Of a stretch of 64,000 nt of DNA, positions 55,063 to 64,000 are shown piece by piece. Within the stretch, counting starts at the first letter, position 1, and every line of letters begins with the position of its first letter. Position numbers and translations under genes: made by a program. The stretch is from Dichetophora obliterata. Its lineage: Eukaryota > Arthropoda > Insecta > Diptera > Sciomyzidae. The notes below the pieces were generated by a model. The model was not told the DNA's origin. It saw nothing but the letters and a program-made list of their open reading frames with translations, and searched no databases. The DNA lies in contig OY986437.1 of assembly GCA_963920525.1 (NCBI GenBank), positions 112,522,715-112,586,714 of the forward strand. The letters are read 5' to 3'.

Positions 55063-58000
55063 ACAGCAGCTGTAACCTGAGTGCTGATACAAATGTCGCA
55101 CGAAATATAGCCGGTCTTGTCCCAAGCCGTGAGCATCCCCCGTCTATCATAGCTCAGCCTAATCATACAACGTCTTCAATTGTTGAGGGTCAGCTGACCA
55201 ATCTGAACACATTCTTGAATAATGGCACCATAACATCGTTGAGTCAAGGGATTGAATGTAAACAGCACACATACTCTTTGTACTATCACAATGCTAGTGG
55301 CATTCGAACAAAATCTTCACAATTTCGTTTAGCGGTCTCTCTCCATGAGTACGATATCATAACTTTAACTGAAACTTGGCTCATTAACGACATTAATAGT
55401 GCTGAGTTTTTTGATGACTTTTATCATGTGTATCGACTGGATCGATGTGCTATTGCTACAGGACGTGCCAAAGGAGGAGGCGTCTTGATTGCCGTCAGAG
55501 CTGATATTAGTAGCAAACTTATTTGTTTACCGATTATTGATAAACTGGTTGAGCAGATTGCTGTAAGGGTAGATTTTGTATTTAATAAGTCAATTTATTT
55601 CTTAATTTCGTACGTTCCACCTAACACCGTTCTTGAAATCTATAATAACCATTTGTACAACATAGAATACATATCGAACATGCTAACACCAAATCAACAT
55701 ATGATAGTCTTAGGTGATTTCAATCTGGGCAATGTTTCTTGGGCATATGAGGGTAACAATTTGTTACCCTTTAACTTTAAATCGGATATTGAATCCTCTT
55801 TTATATCGTTTTTTTTATCTAATGGACTAAATCAAATTAATTTTGTCAAAAATGATATTAACAGAATCCTTGATTTAATATTTGTTACTGAGGATCTAAA
55901 ATTCTCTTGTGAGCCAAACTGTTCCCCTATCTCTAAAAATAGCATACATCATAAAGCTTTGACGGTTTTCTTTGAATTTTATAAGTTTGATGAAGTTGAG
56001 GTAGTCTCACCCATTGAGCTAGACTTTGCTAAAGGGGATTTCGACAAGATAAATTCAATTCTAGCCCACTGTGACTGGTCTGTACTGAATACATTTTCTG
56101 ATCCTGATAAAGCGTTTGTGTATATTTGTGAACAATTTTTATTTTCTACATCTAATTTGATACCGTTAAAATCATTCACTCGCCGTAATAAGCGCCCTTG
56201 GTTCAACAAGAGTTTGTCGCATTTAAAAAATCTTAAAAATAAAGCATTTAAAAAATTCCAGACTAGCCAAAGCATTGCTGACCGTAGTCGTTTTCAGCAA
56301 TTACGGAATGAGTTTAATTTTCTCCATAATTACCTCTATAATGAATATATTTTAAAAATTGAGTCCGAATTGCAACTAAATCCATCTTTTTTCTGGCGCT
56401 ATATTAATGATGCCCGCTGCTCTAATGGTATTCCTGCTAGTATGGAATACGATGGACATACTTCCAATAGCACTAGTGAGTCATGTAACCTCTTTGCTAA
56501 ATTCTTCCAAAATGTCTATGAAGATCACAGTAGTGTACCTTTTACCGCAACTATTTTTGACTCAAACAATGTTCGAGCAGTTGAAGATTTCACAATTTAT
56601 GAAGATGACGTCTTATCTGCAATCTCTAACTTGAAGTCTAGTTTCAAAAATGAAAAAGATGGTTTTCCACCCGGGTTCTTTAAATTATGCTCTAGTAATA
56701 TCGCAAAGCCGGTTTCAATGTTATATAACTTGTGTCTGAAATCAAAAAAATTTTTAGATACATGGAAAATTTGTTTTATTGTCCCGATATTTAAATCAGG
56801 AAATCGTGGTGATATCAAAAATTACAGAGCTATAATTAAGCAAGGTACATTTGCCAAATTATTCGATAATATTATCCAAATCAAAATGTTTGAACTTATT
56901 AAACACCAGATATGTGACTGTCAGCATGGGTTTCTGCCTGGTAGATCAGCTAACACAAACTTGGCTTTAATTTCCAACCATATCACAATGGCTATGGAAA
57001 AGCATTGCCAACTAGATGTCGTGTACACTGACTTCTCCAAGGCATTTGATAAAGTAGATCATAGGATCCTCATATTAAAATTAAAAAAGTTTGGATTCTC
57101 TGATTCGCTTTTAGAATTTATATTTAATTTTTTAATCAACCGTAAGCTATTTGTTAGAATAGGCTCCACAGTATCGGAAGTGGCTATTGAAGCCTTTTCT
57201 GGGATACCTCAGGGTACCCACAGTGGTCCGCTACTATTCTTAGTTTTTATAAATGATCTGCCAGAAATTTTCTCTTTTGCCAAATGTTTATTATTTGCGG
57301 ACGATGTTAAACTTTTTTCAAATGTCACTAATATTTCTGATTATTGGAGATTACAAGCTGAATTGTCCAAATTTGAGGAATGGTGCATGCTAAATAACCT
57401 TAAACTAAATATTAATAAATGTTGCATAGTTTCATTTACTAAATGTGCTGAGCTTATTCGCTTTGATTATAACATCGATAATATTGTCTTGACTCGTAAA
57501 ATTGAAAATAAAGATCTGGGCGTGATTTTTGACTATAATCTGAATTTTAAGAGTCATTTTGATTATATTATTAGTAAATCCTTTGCTATGATGGGATTTA
57601 TAAAAATAAATTCTGTCAATTTTAAAGATCCTATGACTTTGAAGGCTTTGTATGTCTCTTTGGTAAGGAGTAAATTAGAATATTGCTCAATTATGTGGAA
57701 CCCTTATTATGATGAACACTCAAATCGTATTGAAAAGATTTAAAAATTGTTCACAAAATGTGCTCTGCGCAAAATGAGATGGTCGGATGGTCTCCCCTCA
57801 TATCAGGAAAGGAGAAAATTGCTAGGATTGCAATCACTTAAGGACAGACGCTCATATTGTTCCCTAATATTTGTCTATAACGTACTCAATGGTAATATTA
57901 AATGCCAAGAGATTTCAAGAATTCTTAATCTGTATGATCCACCTAGAAATTTACGGCTTAATAGATTATTTGAGGATAGTGCTCATAGATCTAACTATGC

Positions 58001-58115
58001 ATTAAACTCGCCACTAACTCGTTGTATACGGCTTTCTAATAGTTTAGCATCTGTCTTGAATTTTAATGTTAGCCTATCACGATTTAAACTTGACTTGTTT
58101 ACTTTATACAATTAA
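55008..58115 (+). pseudogene. X2 ORF2: endonuclease and RT, one stop
   Basis: The -1 frame relative to ORF1 opens at 55008. Endonuclease: YYHNASGIRTKS, TLTETWL, GDFNLGNVSW, SIHHKAL. RT: YTDFSKAFDKVDH, SGIPQGTHSGPLLF and the catalytic FADD near 57297. TAA 57741-57743 breaks the C-terminal domain, which continues in frame to 58115. The first in-frame ATG is 55680, inside the endonuclease, so ORF2 cannot start from its own ATG without losing catalytic residues. By eye the RT is clearly related to but well diverged from X1. Confidence 0.85.
55050..55056 (+). promoter_or_regulatory. Candidate -1 frameshift site A AAA AAC in X2
   Basis: In ORF1 phase the codons are CCA AAA AAC TGC TAG. A AAA AAC is one of the classic strong -1 slippery heptamers, and the ORF1 stop follows after one codon. 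Slipping back one base enters ORF2 exactly. I did not find an obvious strong downstream stem by eye. Confidence 0.55.
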
Positions 58116-58460
58116 TTCATACTTATATGGCGTTTGCATCGTTGTGTTTGAATTACCTGCATTCGTACGTATCATAATTGTTGCATCTATGTTCATTAAG
58201 TTTATATTTTTCCATATTTAAAATTGTTAATGTTAAATTGTTAATGTAAAACCCGAAAACTCAATAATTTTTAATGTTACTTTAATACTTCCTTGTAAAT
58301 GTTACTATGTTCCTTATTCCATAGTTTTTAAGTCATTATATCTCTCTTCGCAATATTAAATATTATTGAGATGTATATTTTATAATTAATTATAACGATT
58401 AAGTATTATAGTCTGTTAGATTGTTTAATCAGTAGACCGAATAAATAAATAAATAAATAA
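58116..58460 (+). other. X2 3' UTR and (AATA)n tail
   Basis: AT-rich, with two copies of AAATTGTTAATGT near 58222-58246. It ends TCAGTAGACCG and about five AATA units (58440-58460). Confidence 0.75.
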
Positions 58461-59103
58461 ATTACGACCCCGCGGAACACCAGTTACAAATCCAGAAGCG
58501 TCTGTTCCATATTGGGCGGCTTTCTGGTCTGCGTCTGTACCGAAGCGGTCGGCAGTACTCAAACCTAGGTGTTCCTTCAGGAAGGGACCGCAGTCGGCAG
58601 TACCGAATGCGTCGTCATCTAGGGACCAATTCCCGAAGTGGTCCCTCTTCTGGGAATAGAAGAGACTGCAGTCGATAGACCGAATGCGTCATCGTCTAGG
58701 GGCCTTTCCCCGAAGCGGTCTCTCTTCCAGGAAGAGGAAGGACCACAGTCGGCTGTACCGAGTGCGTCGTCGGCTAGGGGTCATTTCCCCGAAGCGGTCC
58801 CTCCTTCCACCCGAAAGAGCATCAACGGTATCCCGCAGGGAGGACTCCGTTTTCCTTTGGGCCTGACAAACCCACGGACCCCAGTAAAATAAAAAATAAA
58901 AAAAAAATTAAAAAAAAAATACAAAAAAAAATTAAAAAATAAAAATAAGAAAAGAAATAAAAAAAAATTAAAAAAAAAAATTAAAAAAACCCAAGGCGCG
59001 TCTGTCCCAGATTGGGCGGCTCCTTGGTCTGCGTCTGACCCCAAAGGGGCGGTAGTTTAAAGGGAAGGGCCCCCTTAAAAACCAGCCTGACAGAAGGCAT
59101 AAA
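58461..59103 (+). other. Y1 5' UTR (continued)
   Basis: GC-rich with tandem repeats, then an A-rich stretch at 58888-58987. A phrase GCGTCTGT.CCA.ATTGGGCGGCT occurs at about 58498 and again near 59005. No ORF with coding character; Arg-rich short frames are shadows of the repeats. Confidence 0.7.
58586..58815 (+). repeat. ~78-bp tandem repeats in Y1 5' UTR
   Basis: Units start GACCGCAGTCGGC (58586), GACTGCAGTCGAT (58664) and GACCACAGTCGGC (58741), and each carries GTGCGTC or ATGCGTC, CTAGGG and CCCCGAAGCGGTC. Three units are seen; Y2 shows the same repeats from ~63865. Tandem 5' repeats in LINEs often carry promoter activity. Confidence 0.8.
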
Positions 59104-60467
59104 ATGCTAAGGGAAGGAGACCCTGAAAATAAAACCACAATGAAGGTTATAGAAGGAAGTACAACTACGGTGCAGGGAGTCGGATCCAATGACCGCAATG
59201 CTGTAGCGGTGGCACACTTGGCTGCTGCAGCAGATACAGCTACAAGAAAAACACAAACTAACGACGCAAGAGGTGGCACTTTCACAAGTGACCCCTTCGA
59301 AAAGAAGGCAAAGGTGATAAGATCTCCGGTGAAGTCCCGGCAAAACAAGGAAACCTGCGAAACCACCGATGAAATAACCAAAACACCAACAGGGGCTGGA
59401 AAATCTGACAAGCCAGAAACAACGTCGTTCTGCAGGCTCGGGTCTCAGATTAGGAAGCTTGTGGATATGCTTGAGGATGGGAAAAGGCGCTCAATCCATC
59501 AGCCAATGCGAGATGCAATTGATTGCATTAAAGCACTCTACGAGCTCACCGCCATTGAACAGCATGATGATGTCGCTAAAGAGGTTATTAGACGCAATAA
59601 CTCCTCTCAAACGTCACCATGGCTCCAAACCGTCGCACCTCAAAAAAGAAGACCGGACTCTGAGCTGAAGGCAGAAAAGAAAGCAGGCCACCGCCAAAAA
59701 TGAAACAGAAGTGGGAAAAAGTTGGCCCGAAAAAGAAGCCCAAGACAAAGCCCAAGCAGGTAAAAGCTAGACCAGATGCTTTGATTATTTCCGCGAATGA
59801 GAATCAGACGTACGCTGAAATTCTACGGAAAATAAAAAGCGATGATGCGCTTAAGTCTCTTGGAGAAAATGTAAAAGCAATCCGACGTACCGCGAGGAAC
59901 GACCTTTTACTGGAGCTTAAGCGTGAACCGGAACAGAACACTAGTTCATACCAAACAGCAGTGGAGAACGTGCTAGGCGACTCTGCCAAAGTCTCGGTGA
60001 AAACCCACTCCATCGTTATTCAGCTGAGGGATCTTGATGAAGTCACCACCAAAGCAGAAGTATGTGACGCACTACATGCGCAGTGCGAAATACGACGGCC
60101 CGACGAGGGATCGATAGGAAACCTCAAAACGGGATATCAAGGTACGCAAACGGCTTATGTCAGTCTACCGGCAGAAGACGCAGTTAAGGTACTAAAGGTG
60201 CAGCGGATACGCATTGGGTGGGTTTCCTGCAGAGTACGAGAGAGTGACTCGCCAAAGCGATGTTTTAAATGCTGGAAGTACAATTACATAGCTAAGGACT
60301 CCAAAGAGGACATAGATAGGAACACCCTCTGCAGAAAGTGTGGAGAAAATGGACATATGGCGGTGACGTGCAGTAATAAACAATAATGCGCGCTATGCAA
60401 AGGTAATCATGCAGCTGGAAGCGCTCGCTGCCCAGAGCACCAGAAGGCGGTTAGAAGGAAAAGATGA
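59104..60467 (+). pseudogene. Y1 ORF1: R1-type Gag-like protein with zinc knuckles
   Basis: ATG 59104 opens 199 codons ending at TGA 59701-59703. The protein continues in the -1 frame from 59700 (WEKVGPKKKPK, SYQTAVENVLGD, IQLRDLDEVTTKAEV). The CCHC knuckles begin with CFKCWKYNYIAKDS and CRKCGENGHMAVTC; TAA 60384-60386 falls right before a third one (CALCKGNHAAGSARC). The final TGA overlaps ORF2's start as ATGA. The text matches the general form of R1-clade ORF1. Two lesions. Confidence 0.8.
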
Positions 60468-63418
60468 GAATGAAAATCGTTCAACTCAATGTTAACCACT
60501 GCATCGCAGCGCAGGACTTGCTGCAACAGACGATTTTTGAGCGACAGTTTGATCTTGCTCTCTTGTGTGAGCAGCACCACAACATGAACGGCTCTGAGTG
60601 GGTGACAGATGCGGTGTGCTATGCGCCGTTTTTCTTTTCGTGCTATGCGCCACCCCAAATGGACATCACCCAATTTGAGCGGTTTCTAACGGAGCTTGTT
60701 GCAGAGGCCCGAGGGAAGTCACCCATAGTGATTGCAGGCGATTTTAATGCCTGGTCGACAAGATGGGGTAGTAGGAGCACAAATCGTAGAGGCACACTCT
60801 TTATGGAATGCCTTGCAACCCTGGATGTTGAGCTTCTCAACAATGGTCACCACACATTTGAAGCTGGTAATAGACAGTCAGCAGTGGATCTCACGTTTGC
60901 GCACAATTCCATTGCGCGTAACAATACATGGAATGTTGATGATTATTATACGCACAGTGATCATCGTGCGATCGTCATCGAACTGCAGCATTTATGTATC
61001 CCGAGAAGGATAATTAAAGCACAGACGCAGGGATGGAAGCAACACGCTTTCGATGCTGAAGTGTTTCAGATTGTTTGGAATGAGGGAGAAACAGTGGATG
61101 AAAGAGCGACAAACATGGCGGCAAACATCCGACAGCGAATAATAACCTCATGTGACGCAGCAATGCCGAGAAGGAAAAAAGCGCCAATCAGGAAACCGGC
61201 CTACTGGTGGAATGACGAAATTGCGGAATGCAGAAGACGATGCATTGAGGCGCGAAGGAAAGTAACGCGTGCTCGAAATCGCCCAACGTGGCAATCGTTG
61301 CATGAAAACCTTAAGGAATGCCGAAAACAGCTAAAGAAGGCGATCGAAAAAAGCAAAGAGTCCAGCTTCCAAAGGCTTCGGGACATGGCGGATATTAACC
61401 CGTGGGGCAAGGCGTACAAAGTGGTGATGAGCAGACTACGTGGACCTAAAGCACCACAGCCATCGGAACCAGCTATTATGAACAGCGTGGTGTCTGAACT
61501 CTTCCCACCACAGCTAGCACAGTTACAAGGCTATAGGCTACCTGAACACATAGGTGATATCCCTCCGGTGACACCGGAAGAAGTGCTTCTGACATTGCAG
61601 AAAATTTCCGACACCAAAACGCCTGGGCTGGATGGCATCCCTAACGTGGCGATGAAAACCGCCATACGAGCAGATCCCAGCGTGTTTGCTAGAATGTACA
61701 CAGCGTGCCTTAACGAAGGAACATTCCCGTCTTTCTGGAAAGTCCAAAGATTAGTGTTGCTGCTTAAACCAGGGAAACAGCCCGATCAACCCTCTGCATA
61801 CAGACCACTATGCATGCTTGACTCGCTGGGCAAAGTACTAGAGAGTATCATCGTCAGAAGACTCCAAGATACCCTTGAATCACCAGGCGGACTATCTTCC
61901 AAGCAATTTGGTTTTAGACGAGGAAAATCGACCATCGATGCTATCCAGGCAGTTCTGACTATAGCTCGCGACGCTACAAGTGGCATTAGGTGGAAATGGG
62001 GTGATAAGCAGTACTGCGCAGTGGTAACACTCGACATTAAAAATGCTTTCAATTCGGCTAGCTGGCCACGCATATTGCAAGCGCTAGGCACATTCGGTAT
62101 TCCCGGATATCTTCAGCGAATTATCGCCGATTACCTTAGCAACAGAATGCTGCTTTACGACACTGACGATGGCGTCAAGCGGTACAAAGTGTCCCGGGGT
62201 GTCCCACAAGGCTCAGTATTGGGACCAACCTTGTGGAACGTTATGTACGATGATATTTTCCGTATTGTTCTCCCTGAGAATACTTCATTGGTAGGCTACG
62301 CGGATGATATCGCCCTGGTTGTAGTAGCAAAGCACCTTCACACTTTAGAAGCATCATGCAGTAAGCAATTTCAAGAATTACGACGTGGCTGCGAAGTGTT
62401 GATCTTAAGCTTGCAGCGCAAAAAACAGAGGCGGTTCTTCTGAGCTCACGTAAAGTGAGGGAGTGTTTCACCTTCAGAGCAGAAGAACATATTATAACCT
62501 CACAACCAAATTTGCGATATCTTGGTGTTATAATTGACACACGCATGTCTTTTAAAGACCACCTAATGTCCGTTAGCGAAAAGGCATCGAATGTCAATGG
62601 TGCACTCTCGCGCATCATGGCGAATATCGGTGGACCTAGATCCAGCAGAAGAAAACTCCTAGCAAATGTTAGCTAGCTCCATCATGCTTTATGCAGCACC
62701 AGTATGGGCGGATGCTACACAAAGGTCGTCCTTCATATCTGGCATTCGGGCGACTTATCGTCTCAGCGCATTGAGGGTCGCTAGTGCGTTCCGCACAGTT
62801 TCAGATGACGCTATTGGTGTAATAGCAGCTATGCCACCGATCGATATACTGGCATGTGAACTGCAGCGCTGCTACAAAGCTGGTGAAAATGCCTCAAAGG
62901 CTGACGAAAGACGGCGCTGCAATGAGTGTTGGCAACGTCGCTGGGAGCAGTCTCAAAACGGAAGATGGACCTTTTCCCTTATCCCAGACGTGGAAAAATG
63001 GGCCAATCGGAAGCACGGAGAAGTGGACTTCTATGTGACACAACTTCTTAGCGGTCATGGATGTTTCAAACACTACCTCCACCGATTTAAGCATGAAGAA
63101 GACCCATTTTGCCCAAATTGTGCGGGTGAAATTGAAGATGCTCGGCATATCCTTTTCAAATGCCCACGCTTTAACGCAGAGCGAGCTGAACTGACAGAAG
63201 CTTTTGGTGTGACCCCCACTTTAAGGAATATTGTTCACCACATGTGCGATACTCCCCAAAAATGGAAGGTATTTCAAGCAGCAGCAGCGAAAATTATGAC
63301 CGAACTTCGCCGCATCGAACGGGTAAGATATAATGAGCGTACAAACCAACGCAACGCAGGTGAAAGCAGCCATAATCCCTCTATACCAACGACGGACGAC
63401 CGGACTGAGACGATCTAA
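60464..63418 (+). pseudogene. Y1 ORF2: R1-type endonuclease and RT, two frameshifts
   Basis: ATG 60464 overlaps the ORF1 stop. Endonuclease: IVQLNVNHCIAAQDL, VIAGDFNAWS, THSDHRAIVIE. RT: TPGLDGIPN, VTLDIKNAFNSASW, GVPQGSVLGPTLWN, and YADD near 62300. The frame shifts near 62390 (to 62455-62676 reading) and back near 62665. The C-terminal domain has C-x2-C-x8-H-x4-C near 63108-63161 (CPNCAGEIEDARHILFKC), an R1-clade hallmark. It nicks the (AC)n target and primes reverse transcription there. Confidence 0.87.

Positions 63419-64000
<582 letters not shown>

Larger units (their letters stand above)
53142..58460 (+). mobile_element. LINE X2: full-length CR1-like non-LTR element
   Basis: Inserted into Y1's 5' UTR. 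ATTA stands at 53138-53141 and 58461-58464, and Y2 at 63744-63765 shows the uninterrupted sequence with one ATTA. It has a 412-base 5' UTR, ORF1, ORF2, a 3' UTR ending ATCAGTAGAC as in X1, and an (AATA)n tail. Confidence 0.9.

Noticed and set aside
58968..59411. 147-codon minus-strand frame
   Set aside because: Lies opposite Y1 ORF1 and an A-rich tract; hydrophobic Phe runs come from poly-A.

Overview
This window reads as intergenic heterochromatin of a higher fly (Diptera; genus not determinable from sequence alone). I see no host gene, rRNA, tRNA or CRISPR. Nearly every base that can be explained belongs to a transposable element: BEL/Pao elements with an env gene, mdg1/412-like and gypsy/errantivirus-like LTR elements, R1-, CR1- and LOA-like non-LTR elements, a Penelope-like element, a Mutator-like relic and a mariner-like remnant. 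This mix, the AT-rich spacers and the tRNA-Lys primer sites fit a dipteran.

Layout. Element A (1-9888) is a young Ty3/gypsy element with LTRs of about 1.9 kb, possibly Osvaldo/Ulysses-like; its Gag starts with a RING-H2 finger. It sits inside the reverse transcriptase of BEL/Pao element B (9889-14303). B sits in the 5' leader of mdg1-like element C (14304-24033). C is also split in its protease by CR1-like LINE X1 (15488-19939, 10-bp target duplication). C in turn sits in the integrase of errantivirus-like element D (24034-26135). A second BEL element F (26136-30168) abuts D. From 30.2 to 43.5 kb is a field of relics: a LINE ORF1, a Mutator-like transposase, a LOA-like LINE (L), the 3' ends of two LTR elements (G, H), an integrase/env relic (J), a deleted mariner-like element, a long palindrome, and a SAP-domain ORF. 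Errantivirus-like element E (43496-53074) has both LTRs and is split by a solo-LTR-like insertion that holds a Penelope-like element with a hammerhead-like motif. From 53073 to the end, R1-clade elements stand head to tail in (AC)n microsatellites (Y1, Y2). Y1 is split by a second CR1-like LINE, X2, and Y2 supplies the empty-site reference.

Every element whose orientation can be read lies on the plus strand. At least six carry or carried env genes. Together with the deep nesting, this resembles the flamenco type of unidirectional piRNA source locus, in which a minus-strand transcript would be antisense to all of these elements. That is an inference from arrangement; no promoter or small RNA can be seen here. 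X1 ORF2 and X2 ORF1 are open throughout. The other large reading frames carry stops, frameshifts or deletions. The small SAP-domain ORF at 41806 is open but only 70 codons long.
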